NCBI RefSeq assembly: GCF_004355225.1
Contig: NZ_CP037933.1
Span: 2,976,001-3,040,000 of the forward strand
Direction of reading: 5' to 3'
DNA: 64,000 bases
From: Flavobacterium nackdongense
Lineage (GTDB): Bacteria > Bacteroidota > Bacteroidia > Flavobacteriales > Flavobacteriaceae
The stretch's first letter is position 1. Every line of letters starts with the position of its first letter. Below the pieces are notes generated by a model. That model saw nothing but the letters and a program-made list of their open reading frames with translations. It did no database searches and was not told the origin of the DNA. Positions 35,289 through 43,557 of this stretch are shown here, one piece after another. Both the position numbers and the translations under genes were made by a program.

Positions 35289-35861
35289 TTATTTCCACTT
35301 CAAAGTCTCCATCAAACGTTGCATATCGTTTTTGATATAACTTGCAGCGGGCATAATAGAATCAAAATTGGGTTTTGCGTAGAAATAAACGGAGCCGCTT
35401 ACAAAATGATTGATGCTGTCCGTCACATAAAATTGTGAATTGGTAGCCGCATTGCCATCCACTTGATAGAACATTCCATATACTTTTTTGGAAGGATTCA
35501 AATAGGGTTGTTCCAGAATATCATCGGCTTTGATTACGTGTTCATAAGTCAACTTTTGAGCATCACGCAACAATTTATCAATGTCATTATTCACGGGTTT
35601 GTAGGTCAAATAAATGGTGGCTTTCATTTTTGGGTAGGTAATGGTAAATCCGCAATCTTTTCCACCTTTGATAGTGGCATCCGAATTCATTTCGAATTCA
35701 AACGGACATTGGCTTTCAAACTGAGCATATTCCGCCTCAGGATAATCCAATCGCAAATAAGCCGCAGGTTTAGGTAAAACCTCGTCTTTACAGCTAAAGA
35801 CAGAAATTAGCATTATAAAAAGTAAGGGAATTGCAATTTGTTTGTTCAGCATATACGACAT
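35289..35861 (-). CDS. gldD: Gliding motility lipoprotein GldD
   Basis: 190 residues. Lipoprotein signal with lipobox cysteine at 24 (ISVFSC). The body (YLRLDYPEAEYAQFESQCPF, then KATIYLTYKPVN and FVSGSVYFYAKPNFDSIMPA) matches GldD of Flavobacterium, required for gliding and T9SS-related functions. The order mutY-ssb-gldE-gldD is the one known from F. johnsoniae. An in-frame ATG at 35852 is an alternative start. It lies 53 nt after gldE with a G/C-rich hairpin between. Confidence 0.95.
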   Translation of the reverse strand: MSYMLNKQIAIPLLFIMLISVFSCKDEVLPKPAAYLRLDYPEAEYAQFESQCPFEFEMNSDATIKGGKDCGFTITYPKMKATIYLTYKPVNNDIDKLLRDAQKLTYEHVIKADDILEQPYLNPSKKVYGMFYQVDGNAATNSQFYVTDSINHFVSGSVYFYAKPNFDSIMPAASYIKNDMQRLMETLKWK

Positions 35862-35884
35862 TTTTATTTAAAAACTTTGAAATA

Positions 35885-35913
35885 TTCCCCTCCTATGTAG
35901 GGGTTAGGGGAGG
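35885..35913 (-). repeat. REP-like palindrome between gldE and gldD
   Basis: Read on the minus strand, CCTCCCCTAACCCC, then TACATAGGAGGGG: the C-rich and G-rich halves can pair. It resembles the element after aspartate kinase (26598-26631) in composition and layout. It could attenuate or protect the transcript between gldE and gldD. Confidence 0.6.
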
Positions 35914-35914
35914 A

Positions 35915-37210
35915 TTATTCAATAGTGACTTTTATTTGTTTAATACGTTTTTTATCGACCGTTTCGATGGTAAACGTACAGTTTTCGAATGTTATTTTCT
36001 GGTCTTTTTTGGGAAAATTGCCCAAAATCTCGAGAATAAATCCCGCCAAGGTTTCGGCTTCGCCTTTCTTCGATTCAAATGATTCTTCCTCTACATCAAT
36101 CACTCTGTAGAAATCCTTGAGATTTGTTTTTCCTTCAAAAAGGTAGTTTTTATCATCAATTTTAGAATAATTTGTGTTGTCATCATCAAATTCATCGCTG
36201 ATATCGCCCACAATTTCTTCGATAATATCTTCAAGCGATACCAAGCCCGAAGTGCCTCCATATTCGTCAACCACAATCGCTAAATGGCTTTTCATACTTT
36301 GGAAATCCTTGAGCAAATTGTCTATTTTCTTGTTTTCAGGAACAAAAAACGGTTCTCTTAGCAAGGTTTTCCAATCAAAATCTTTTTTGTTGATGTGGGG
36401 CAAAAGATCTTTTACAAACAGAACGCCTACGATATGATCTATATTGTCTCGATATACTGGAATTCGCGAGAAACCCATTTCTAGAATTTTTGGAAAAATT
36501 GCAGTAAAAGATTCTTCGATTTCCAATGCGAAAATATCCATTCTCGGACTCATTACTTGTTTGGTATCTGTATTGCCAAAAGTTACAATGCCTTCCAATA
36601 TTTTTTGCTCTTCGGTAGAAGTTTCTTCAGAATCGGTGAGTTCCAGCGCTTGCGATAATTGATCGACAGAAAAGCTTGTTTTTTGTTTTCCTAATTTATT
36701 ATGCAGGAAAATGGTAGCTTTTCGCATTGGCAAACTGATGGGTGATAATAGTTTGTCAAGTCCTGAAATAGGGTAAGCAATTAATTTTGCAAATTTTATG
36801 TTGTTTCGACTAGCATACACTTTTGGCAATACCTCGCCGAATAACAAGATTAAAAAAGTGACTAAAATCACTTCAACAATAAATTTTAGAATTGGAGATG
36901 CGATTCCAGAGAAAATTTCGTGGCCAACGTATGAAAACAAAATCACGACTCCAATATTGATAAAATTATTGGCCACCAATAATGTAGCAAGTAATTTTTT
37001 GGGTTTTTCTAAAAGTTCTGAAATTATTTTTCCCTTTGATGGGTGTTCTTGCAAAGTATCGTCGATGTCTTTTTGTGACAAAGAGAACAGCGCAACTTCG
37101 GCTCCTGAAACTAGTGCAGAACAAAACAGTAGGGCAAAGATCGCGATAAGACCCAATAAAAATGGGGTGTCTAAAGTGTATTGTTGAAAAAAACTGGGCT
37201 CTGGGTCCAA
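35915..37210 (-). CDS. gldE: GldE, CBS-domain membrane protein
   Basis: 431 residues. N-terminal CNNM/DUF21 membrane domain (about residues 15-190, e.g. LFCSALVSGAEVALFSLSQK), then a CBS pair with MSPRMDIFALEI and VVDEYGGTSGLVSLEDIIEE (about 215-330), and a C-terminal CorC_HlyC-type domain. GldE is a partner of GldD in Flavobacterium gliding and belongs to the hemolysin-C/magnesium-transport-like group. The neighbours (ssb, mutY, gldD) match the known operon. Confidence 0.94.
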   Translation of the reverse strand: MDPEPSFFQQYTLDTPFLLGLIAIFALLFCSALVSGAEVALFSLSQKDIDDTLQEHPSKGKIISELLEKPKKLLATLLVANNFINIGVVILFSYVGHEIFSGIASPILKFIVEVILVTFLILLFGEVLPKVYASRNNIKFAKLIAYPISGLDKLLSPISLPMRKATIFLHNKLGKQKTSFSVDQLSQALELTDSEETSTEEQKILEGIVTFGNTDTKQVMSPRMDIFALEIEESFTAIFPKILEMGFSRIPVYRDNIDHIVGVLFVKDLLPHINKKDFDWKTLLREPFFVPENKKIDNLLKDFQSMKSHLAIVVDEYGGTSGLVSLEDIIEEIVGDISDEFDDDNTNYSKIDDKNYLFEGKTNLKDFYRVIDVEEESFESKKGEAETLAGFILEILGNFPKKDQKITFENCTFTIETVDKKRIKQIKVTIE

Positions 37211-37233
37211 ATTAAAAGGAATTAGTTAAACAA

Positions 37234-37674
37234 TCAAAACGGCAAATCATTGATAGGTAAACCGTTGTTTTCTGCGCCAAAGTTAGTATTTTTTGTGGGT
37301 TCGGTTGGTTTATTTTCCTTGCTTTGTTCAAAACCTTTTTTGGTGGTTAAAAAAGTAAAATCGATGGCTTGAATTTCGGTAATGTATTTTGTAGTTCCGT
37401 CTTCGGCTTGCCATTGACGCGATTTAATGCGGCCTTCGACATAGATTTTATCTCCTTTCGAAAGATATTTTTCGCACAATTCGGCTGCTTTGTTGCGCAC
37501 CACAATATTATGCCACTCGGTTGAAGTGATTTTTTCACCCGTTTCTTTATTAATATAGGTCTCGTTTGTTGCCAAAGGAAATTTCCCAATACAAGAATCA
37601 CTTTTGAAATAGTGCATCTTCACCTCGTCGCCTAAATGGCCAATCAGCATTACTTTATTCAGAGTCGAATTCAT
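37234..37674 (-). CDS. ssb: Single-stranded DNA-binding protein
   Basis: 146 residues: OB fold in residues 1-110 (NKVMLIGHLGDEVKMHYF, WHNIVVRNKAAELCEKYLSK, VEGRIKSRQW), a short flexible linker and the conserved tip GLPINDLPF that recruits partner proteins. SSB coats single-stranded DNA in replication and repair. It lies 45 nt downstream of mutY and 23 nt upstream of gldE, in the operon also known from F. johnsoniae. Confidence 0.97.
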   Translation of the reverse strand: MNSTLNKVMLIGHLGDEVKMHYFKSDSCIGKFPLATNETYINKETGEKITSTEWHNIVVRNKAAELCEKYLSKGDKIYVEGRIKSRQWQAEDGTTKYITEIQAIDFTFLTTKKGFEQSKENKPTEPTKNTNFGAENNGLPINDLPF

Positions 37675-37719
37675 TTGATTTGTTTTCTATTTTCAAATAT
37701 AATGATTTTTGAATAAGTT

Positions 37720-38757
37720 CTAAAAATCCTTTTCGATAAAATTATGAATGGCAATAGGGAATGGAAATGTTTTTAAAGTTGCGGCGTCAATACCGTTTGC
37801 TACAGTTCCTTTTAAATTAACTTTCCAAAACTTGATATGCAAATGCTGATGCGATAATTTATGAATAATACTCTCAGGGTTCATTTCGGATAGGCTTTCG
37901 ATAGTATTTTCTTTGAAAAAGTCGGTCTTAATTTGTTGGGAAATAAATGCAAAATCTTCTACTTGCTCCGTTTCAATCAATGGAAATTCATAGAGATTGT
38001 GCCAAATTCCTTTGGCTGTTCTTTTTTGAATGATGGTCTTTTCATCATCATCAGAAACTACTATATAATTAAAGTATCGATTTTTGACTTTCAACTTCTT
38101 TGATTTTACAGGCAATTGATCGACTTTCTTTTTTTGCAAAGCGGCACAACTCGTGTTGAAAACGCAAATTTCGCAATTCGGACTTTTAGGAACGCACTGC
38201 AAAGCGCCAAATTCCATTATGGCTTGGTTGAACAAAGCGGGGTTTTCTTTTGGCATCAATTCGAAAGCCAAAGCGGCAAATTCTTTTTTGGCTGTAGCCG
38301 AAGCAATATCGGTTTCTACATCAAAATAGCGCGACAAAACCCGAAAAACATTTCCATCGACAACCGGAACGGCTTCATTGTACGAAAAAGAGGCTATAGC
38401 AGCAGCGGTATATTCGCCAACGCCTTTTAATTTTAATAAGTCATTGTAGTTGTTTGGAAATTTCCCTGATAATTCTGTAGCGATAAACTGAGCTGTTTTA
38501 TGTAAATTTCGAGCACGGGAATAATAACCCAAACCTTGCCACAGTTTCAAGACCTGTTCTTCGTGGGCTGCAGCCAAATCAAAAACGCTTGGAAAAGCAT
38601 TTGTAAAAGATAAAAAATAGGGTGTTCCTTGTGCTACTCGCGTCTGTTGAAGCATAATTTCTGATAGCCAAATGAGGTACGGATTATCGGTTTTTCGCCA
38701 GGGTAAATCACGTTTATTTTCTAAATACCACCTTATCAATACGTTGGAAAAGATCAT
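37720..38757 (-). CDS. mutY: Adenine DNA glycosylase MutY
   Basis: 345 residues. Helix-hairpin-helix LKGVGEYTAAAIASFSYNEA with catalytic aspartate in VVDGNVFRVLSRYFDV, the [4Fe-4S] loop C-x6-C-x2-C-x5-C around CVPKSPNCEICVFNTSC, and a C-terminal MutT-like domain. MutY removes adenine opposite 8-oxoguanine. It is the first gene of the mutY-ssb-gldE-gldD operon and diverges from the HU gene. Confidence 0.97.
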   Translation of the reverse strand: MIFSNVLIRWYLENKRDLPWRKTDNPYLIWLSEIMLQQTRVAQGTPYFLSFTNAFPSVFDLAAAHEEQVLKLWQGLGYYSRARNLHKTAQFIATELSGKFPNNYNDLLKLKGVGEYTAAAIASFSYNEAVPVVDGNVFRVLSRYFDVETDIASATAKKEFAALAFELMPKENPALFNQAIMEFGALQCVPKSPNCEICVFNTSCAALQKKKVDQLPVKSKKLKVKNRYFNYIVVSDDDEKTIIQKRTAKGIWHNLYEFPLIETEQVEDFAFISQQIKTDFFKENTIESLSEMNPESIIHKLSHQHLHIKFWKVNLKGTVANGIDAATLKTFPFPIAIHNFIEKDF

Positions 38758-38774
38758 CGTTAAATTTTAGTTAG

Positions 38775-38782
38775 CAAAAGTA
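38775..38782 (-). promoter_or_regulatory. Promoter -7 element for the mutY-ssb-gldE-gldD operon
   Basis: On the minus strand TACTTTTG, 17 nt before the mutY ATG. It matches TAnnTTTG; a weak TTTAA-type -33 lies upstream. Confidence 0.6.
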
Positions 38783-38815
38783 AAAGTTTATGTTGTTAAA
38801 TTTTAATGAATTAGC

Positions 38816-38847
38816 TTGAATAATTGTTTTTTTTATTCCTATCTTTG
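38816..38847 (+). promoter_or_regulatory. Promoter of the HU gene
   Basis: TTG at 38816-38818, a 21-nt spacer and TATCTTTG at 38840-38847; the HU ATG follows 43 nt later. Confidence 0.7.
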
Positions 38848-38890
38848 CAACCTCAAAAAATTAGTACACAATAATAAATTACGAATTAAA

Positions 38891-39181
38891 ATGACAAAAG
38901 CAGATATCGTAGCAAAAATCTCAGAGAGATTAGGTCTAGAAAAGGGAGATGTTCAGGCAACAGTTGAGACCTTTATGACAGAAGTAAAAACCTCATTAGA
39001 AACTGGGGATAATGTTTATTTAAGAGGTTTTGGTAGCTTCATTGTAAAAACAAGAGCTGAAAAAACAGGAAGAAATATTTCTAAAAATACTACAATCAAA
39101 ATCCCTGCTCACAATATTCCAGCTTTCAAACCCGCAAAAGTTTTTGTAGAAGGAGTGAAAACGAATAACGAAGCAAAATAA
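38891..39181 (+). CDS. HU-family DNA-binding protein
   Basis: 96 residues from ATG 38891, chosen because the longer frame starts inside the promoter. The IHF/HU fold is plain: TKADIVAKISERLGLEKGDV, DNVYLRGFGSFIVKTRAEKT and the DNA-clamping arm around TTIKIPAHNIPAFKPAKVF. HU bends and compacts DNA. It is expressed divergently from mutY and is followed 28 nt later by a tiny basic gene. Confidence 0.96.
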   Translation: MTKADIVAKISERLGLEKGDVQATVETFMTEVKTSLETGDNVYLRGFGSFIVKTRAEKTGRNISKNTTIKIPAHNIPAFKPAKVFVEGVKTNNEAK

Positions 39182-39209
39182 TATTTATTAATCACAAAAT
39201 CACCAGATT

Positions 39210-39302
39210 ATGCCAAGTGGTAAAAAAAGGAAGAGACATAAGGTAGCTACGCACAAACGCAAGAAAAGAGCGAGAGCTAACCGTCACAAAAAGAAAAAGT
39301 AG
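39210..39302 (+). CDS. 30-residue, highly basic protein
   Basis: The frame is too short for automatic gene finders but well placed: MPSGKKRKRHKVATHKRKKR, then ten more residues ending HKKKK. It follows the HU gene by 28 nt and the terminator stem overlaps its 3' end. The composition and size resemble small ribosomal proteins; the sequence feels widely conserved in Bacteroidota at this position, but I cannot confirm a named family. It probably binds rRNA or is part of the ribosome; this is an inference. Confidence 0.75.
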   Translation: MPSGKKRKRHKVATHKRKKRARANRHKKKK

Positions 39303-39320
39303 TTTATAACTACTTTTTTC
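39294..39320 (+). terminator. Terminator after the HU/basic-protein transcript
   Basis: AAAAGTAG and CTACTTTT form an 8-bp stem with a TTTATAA loop and a T-run; it overlaps the stop of the basic-protein gene. Confidence 0.75.
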
Positions 39321-39340
39321 TTTTTAAACGTTCATTGAAA

Positions 39341-39430
39341 TTGAGATTTAAGATTGTAGATTACCGATTTAAGATTGCAGATTTAAGAAATCTGAAATCA
39401 AGAATCAAAATTCAGAAATCTAAAATCTCC
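39341..39430. repeat. Palindrome of AGATTT-type words
   Basis: GAGATTTAAGATT (39343-39355) pairs with AATCTAAAATCTC (39417-39429) with one mismatch; the interior is a degenerate tandem of GATTTAAGATT on the left and AATCTGAAATC-like words on the right. Confidence 0.6.
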
Positions 39431-39480
39431 CCGGGTTCAATACCTGTTAAAATTATTGTTTAATCCATCCTTACCGAAAA

Positions 39481-39547
39481 GTTTATGGTTTAGAGTTAAT
39501 AGTTTATGGTTTCTAACAATAAACAACAAACAATAAACAACAAACCT
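39481..39547. repeat. GTTTAT/ATAAAC repeat covering the apparent start of rng
   Basis: GTTTATGGTTT occurs twice on the left, then AACAATAAACAACAAACAAT and more copies of the same words. The same composition occurs at 50028-50098 before actB. It supplies an in-frame ATG (39506) for rng that is probably not the true start. Confidence 0.65.
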
Positions 39548-39571
39548 AAAGTCAGGATAAAAATTTACAGA

Positions 39572-41116
39572 GTGAATAAAGAATTAATCATCCGTTCTAG
39601 TTCAGATGCCGTAGATTTTGCCTTATTAAAAGATGGAAAACTAATTGAATTACACAAAGAACAAGAAACAAGCAATTTCCAAGTTGGCGATATTTTTATT
39701 GCCAAAATTAGGAAACCCGTTGCTGGACTGAATGCCGCTTTTGTAAATGTAGGCTACGAAAAAGACGCCTTTTTACATTATCACGATTTGGGTCCTAATC
39801 TTGCTTCCCAACTGAAATTCATAAAACTTGTAAGCGCAGGTAAAATAAAAGATTTCTCCCTAAAAAACTTTCAGTTTGAAAAAGAGATAGACAAAGATGG
39901 TTCGATCACTGATATTATCAATTCGAATCAATCTATCTTAGTACAAGTTGTCAAAGAACCAATATCTACCAAAGGTCCAAGAATAAGCGCAGAGCTTTCA
40001 CTTGCCGGAAGATTTATTGTTTTGGTTCCGTTTTCTGACCGTGTTTCTATTTCACAAAAAATAGAAGACAAAAAAGAAAAGGATCGTTTAAAACGACTCG
40101 TACAATCCATCAAACCAAAAGGATTTGGTGTTATTGTTCGCACAGTAGCCGAAGGCAAAAATACAGCCGAATTAGAAAAAGATTTGCAGAACCTCATAGA
40201 GAGATGGACTGCAATGTGTAAAAAATTACCAACCGCTCATCATCCGTCCAAAGTATTAGGAGAGCTCAATAGAGCTTCATCAATACTGAGAGACGTCTTC
40301 AACGATACCTTTAGTGGCATCCAAATAGATGATGAAGAGTTGTACAACCAAACGAAGGATTATTTACAAGAAATAGCCCCTTCGAAAACATCGATTGTTA
40401 AGTTTTATCAATCCAAAGACACTCCAATTTTCGAGAAATACAATATAGAGAGACAAATCAAGACCTCCTTTGGAAAAACAGTTTCCATGAGTAAAGGTGC
40501 CTATCTTATTATCGAACATACCGAAGCTTTGCACGTTATAGACGTCAATAGCGGAAACCGTTCTAATAAAGCATCCAATCAAGAAGACACTGCCATGGAA
40601 GTCAATATGATAGCCGCCGCCGAAATCGCCAGACAATTGCGTCTTCGTGATATGGGCGGAATCATAGTAGTCGATTTTATCGATATGGGCAATCCCGAAA
40701 ATCGCAAAGTCTTGTTCGACTTCCTCAGGGAAGAAATGGACGACGATAAAGCCAAACACAAAATCTTACCGCCGAGTAAATTTGGATTAGTCCAAATCAC
40801 CCGACAAAGAGTAAGACCGGAAGTCAACATCAAAACTAGAGAAGAAGATCCTAACAATGGAAACGGCGAAATTGAAGCGCCAATTCAAATCATTGATAAA
40901 ATCGCTCTTGATCTAGAAAGTATATTAAAAACACACAATGAAGTTGTGCTTAACGTACATCCCTTTGTGGCCGCATACCTTACCAAAGGTTTTCCATCAA
41001 TACGTTCAAAATGGTTTTTTGAACATAAAAAATGGGTGAAAATCATACCACGTGACGCTTACACGTACTTGCAATACCATTTCTACGACAAAAAGAAGAA
41101 TGTTATTATAGAGTAA
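39572..41116 (+). CDS. rng: Ribonuclease G (Rne/Rng family)
   Basis: About 514 residues from GTG 39572 (MNKELIIRSSSDAVDFALLK). The frame is open back to ATG 39506 but those 22 residues come from a low-complexity intergenic repeat. S1-like domain with GLNAAFVNVGYEKDAFLHYHD, then the catalytic region (GGIIVVDFIDMG with metal-binding aspartates; SKFGLVQITRQRVRPEV). RNase G processes 16S rRNA and mRNA ends. It follows the HU gene, a common order in Bacteroidota. Confidence 0.95.
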   Translation: MNKELIIRSSSDAVDFALLKDGKLIELHKEQETSNFQVGDIFIAKIRKPVAGLNAAFVNVGYEKDAFLHYHDLGPNLASQLKFIKLVSAGKIKDFSLKNFQFEKEIDKDGSITDIINSNQSILVQVVKEPISTKGPRISAELSLAGRFIVLVPFSDRVSISQKIEDKKEKDRLKRLVQSIKPKGFGVIVRTVAEGKNTAELEKDLQNLIERWTAMCKKLPTAHHPSKVLGELNRASSILRDVFNDTFSGIQIDDEELYNQTKDYLQEIAPSKTSIVKFYQSKDTPIFEKYNIERQIKTSFGKTVSMSKGAYLIIEHTEALHVIDVNSGNRSNKASNQEDTAMEVNMIAAAEIARQLRLRDMGGIIVVDFIDMGNPENRKVLFDFLREEMDDDKAKHKILPPSKFGLVQITRQRVRPEVNIKTREEDPNNGNGEIEAPIQIIDKIALDLESILKTHNEVVLNVHPFVAAYLTKGFPSIRSKWFFEHKKWVKIIPRDAYTYLQYHFYDKKKNVIIE

Positions 41117-41118
41117 AT

Positions 41119-41153
41119 CAAAAACCGCCTTTCGTGAGATTGGCGGTTTTTTT
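41119..41153 (+). terminator. Terminator after rng
   Basis: AAAACCGCC and GGCGGTTTT form a 9-bp stem around a 12-nt loop, with seven T following. Confidence 0.88.
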
Positions 41154-41201
41154 GTGTCTAATTGTCATTGTTAGGAACGCTTTCTTTTCTTTTCTTTTTT
41201 A

Positions 41202-41282
41202 GGAGCTAATCCAGCTATCCGTTACAATCTTTTCTTTTTTTAAAGAAAAAAAGAAAAGGATTTCCACTGCTATCTGGGCTAG
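41202..41282. repeat. Dispersed structured element, copy B
   Basis: GGAGCTAATCCAGCTATCC at the left end and TTTCCACTGCTATCTGGGCT then AG at the right; the interior is a TCTTTTC-T7 / A-rich GAAAAGGA stem. The ends match copy A (33960-34036): GGAGCT-AATCC-GCT, TCTTT, AAGGAT, TTCCA and GGGCTAG. Terminal CTAATCCAGCTATC and CTAGCCCAGATAGC (reversed right end) form an imperfect inverted repeat. Confidence 0.75.
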
Positions 41283-41370
41283 AGGATTTCGAGTTAAGAA
41301 AACGTTCTATTTCTTTAGGTTACAGATGATTTTTTTACTAAACAGAATTTTTACTAAAAAAGCTTGTTGG

Positions 41371-42081
41371 TCATTTTTCTCTCTTTTCTATTTCTTCTAT
41401 TGCACTTTTTAAGAAATATTTATAATCAGTCCCTTTAGCAACCTTTAATTTTTCAATCAGAATTGGCAAAGATTTTTCAGTTCCTATATTTCTTAAAGTT
41501 ACAGCAATCATTTCTTGTAAATGTTTATTTTTTTCATACTCAAAAGAATTTAATAATTCTGTTTCTATTTTTGGATTTTCAGAATGCTTTAATGAAATAG
41601 CAGCGTTAGTTTTCATTGCTAACTTTCCGTTTTTTAAAATACTGACAATTGGCTCTAAGTTATAATCTATTGGTTTAATAGCGTTTGTGATAGAAATTAA
41701 TATAGTTTCTTGATTTTCCTCAGTTTCTATCTCAAGTCGATTAACTAGATATTCAAAAATTTCTTTATTTTTCAAATTTTTAGATAAATGACCTAAACAA
41801 AAATATGCTCTACTTTTAAAATTTTTTTCAGTTTTTTCATTCTCTATTATTTTTTTCAATCTGTCCGAGTAATTTAAATCTTCAATTTTTTCAGCTTGTC
41901 TAGTAGCAACCCAAGAAATCCATTTTCCACTTTCAATTGAATTTTTATCAAAATATTTTTTCCAAATATTATATGGAAAGAAATAATTGCTATTAGTCAT
42001 TTCAACAAGAAGACTTTCAATCGGCAATTTTGCTAATTTATCCTTTAATCTATTTTTGAATGTACTTTCTATCCAGTTCAT
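41371..42081 (-). CDS. HEAT-repeat-like helical protein
   Basis: 236 residues, no signal peptide. Predicted nearly all-helical, with at least three tandem ~35-residue helix pairs (FKSRAYFCLGHLSKNLKNKE, KLAMKTNAAISLKHSENPK, HLQEMIAVTLRNIGTEKSLP) that follow the HEAT pattern. Such proteins are scaffolds for protein binding. It is convergent with rng, separated by a dispersed repeat, and 19 nt downstream of tadA on the same strand. AT-rich codons suggest a less conserved accessory gene. Confidence 0.8.
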   Translation of the reverse strand: MNWIESTFKNRLKDKLAKLPIESLLVEMTNSNYFFPYNIWKKYFDKNSIESGKWISWVATRQAEKIEDLNYSDRLKKIIENEKTEKNFKSRAYFCLGHLSKNLKNKEIFEYLVNRLEIETEENQETILISITNAIKPIDYNLEPIVSILKNGKLAMKTNAAISLKHSENPKIETELLNSFEYEKNKHLQEMIAVTLRNIGTEKSLPILIEKLKVAKGTDYKYFLKSAIEEIEKREK

Positions 42082-42100
42082 ATCTTAATATTATCACCAA

Positions 42101-42544
42101 TTATTTTCTCTTCCTAGCAAAAAACCGCTTCATCAAATCACTCGCTTCATTCGCCAAAACACCACGAACCACGGTAGTTTTAGGATGCAATTGTGTTCCC
42201 ATTTTTTCGAAACCCCGATGTTCGTCACTGGCTCCAAAAACAATTTTAGAAATTTGACTCCAATACAAAGCACCTGCGCACATTTGGCAAGGTTCCAATG
42301 TCACGTAAAGTGTACAACCGGTTAAATATTTTCCGCCTAAAAAATTAGCCGCAGCAGTAATAGCCTGCATTTCGGCGTGAGCGGTAACATCATTGAGCAT
42401 TTCGGTAAGATTGTGACCTCGAGCTATGACTTTATTGTCGATTACAATTAGGGCACCAACCGGAATTTCATCCTTCTCAAAAGCCATTTCAGCCTCTTGC
42501 AAGGCTTTCTTCATAAAATACTCGTCAGTGAAAGGGTTTTCCAT
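42101..42544 (-). CDS. tadA: tRNA adenosine(34) deaminase TadA-like
   Basis: 147 residues from ATG 42544. Zinc-deaminase motifs: VTAHAEMQAITAA (H-A-E) and TLEPCQMCAGALYWSQISKI (P-C-x-x-C). TadA deaminates A34 of tRNA-Arg to inosine; the family also includes guanine or cytosine deaminases, but MCAGA and the size favour TadA. It is divergent from a TonB-like gene. Confidence 0.93.
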   Translation of the reverse strand: MENPFTDEYFMKKALQEAEMAFEKDEIPVGALIVIDNKVIARGHNLTEMLNDVTAHAEMQAITAAANFLGGKYLTGCTLYVTLEPCQMCAGALYWSQISKIVFGASDEHRGFEKMGTQLHPKTTVVRGVLANEASDLMKRFFARKRK

Positions 42545-42603
42545 AAAGCAAAAGTACGATTTTGAAATAATTTTAGTTAGTTTTATAATCAGAAACAAAT
42601 CGT

Positions 42604-43557
42604 ATGGAAAGAAAATATAGAATCACGATTCCCGAACCTTGTCAGGAGGATTGGAATAAAATGACACCAAATGATACTGGTAGATTTTGTGGGAGTTGCT
42701 CCAAAAACGTAGTTGATTTCACCAATATGATTCCTGAGGAAATTCAAATCTACTTCCAACAGAATAAAAATGTTTGCGGAAGAATAAAAAAATCACAATT
42801 AGATTCTATTACAATTCAAATTCCAAGTCGAGTTTTATATTCTCAAACACAATACCATAAAATGTTTTTATTGGCTTTGTTTATCGCAACGGGAACAACA
42901 CTGTTCAGTTGCGCCGATAAAAATGGAGAGAAACAAAAATTTAAGACAATAGAAGTTGTTCAAGACAAAATAGAGAAGAAGTCAAAAGTTGGGATTATAC
43001 AGCCATCAAAAGACTCGTTAAATAGCAGAAATCAAAGGCCTAACTCAAAAATCAATCAAATAAAATTTACTAAGCCAAAAACTACAATTTGTAGTGAGGT
43101 AGTCCTTAATAAAGAAGCAAAAATAAATAGTGAAACTTCTATTATTTATGAAGATAATACAATCTATGGTGGAATGGGAATTGATGTATACCCAGAATAC
43201 GTCGGAGGAATGTTAAAATTCAACGCTTTTATCAAAAACAATTATTTAATTCCCGAAAAGGCTAGAAAATTAAATGGCAAAATCCAAGCTACTTTTGTAA
43301 TTGAAAAGGAAGGCACTTTAAATGACGTAGTCATTATGAAAGACCTTGGTTTTGGAACAGGTGATGAGCTGATTCGTGTTTTGAAGCAATCAAAAAAGTG
43401 GACTCCTGCTGAAGAACGAGGTAAAAAAATTAGATTTCAGTTTGAATCTGAAATTTTCATAACTACCGATACAGTTAGAAAAATATTCAATTTAAAAAAA
43501 GTTACCGCCAGAATTGATACCATTCAAATAAAAAGAATCACAAAATTCAAAGATTAA
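42604..43557 (+). CDS. TonB C-terminal-domain protein with Cys-rich N-terminus
   Basis: 317 residues. The N-terminal ~60 residues carry a cysteine motif (RFCGSCSKNVVDFTNM, preceded by PCQEDW), a module frequent in Flavobacteriia ahead of other domains; it may bind a metal. A hydrophobic stretch (about 85-103, FLLALFIATGTTLFSC) is followed by a long polar linker and a C-terminal TonB-like domain (LNGKIQATFVIEKEGTLNDV). TonB proteins energise outer-membrane receptors; domains of this type also occur in regulatory proteins. There is no ExbB/ExbD nearby. Confidence 0.85.
   Translation: MERKYRITIPEPCQEDWNKMTPNDTGRFCGSCSKNVVDFTNMIPEEIQIYFQQNKNVCGRIKKSQLDSITIQIPSRVLYSQTQYHKMFLLALFIATGTTLFSCADKNGEKQKFKTIEVVQDKIEKKSKVGIIQPSKDSLNSRNQRPNSKINQIKFTKPKTTICSEVVLNKEAKINSETSIIYEDNTIYGGMGIDVYPEYVGGMLKFNAFIKNNYLIPEKARKLNGKIQATFVIEKEGTLNDVVIMKDLGFGTGDELIRVLKQSKKWTPAEERGKKIRFQFESEIFITTDTVRKIFNLKKVTARIDTIQIKRITKFKD

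Noticed and set aside
39506..39571. Upstream ATG of rng and the extra 22 residues
   Set aside because: The residues are encoded by the GTTTAT/ATAAAC intergenic repeat; the conserved RNase G start (NKELIIRSSSDAVDF) begins at the GTG at 39572.
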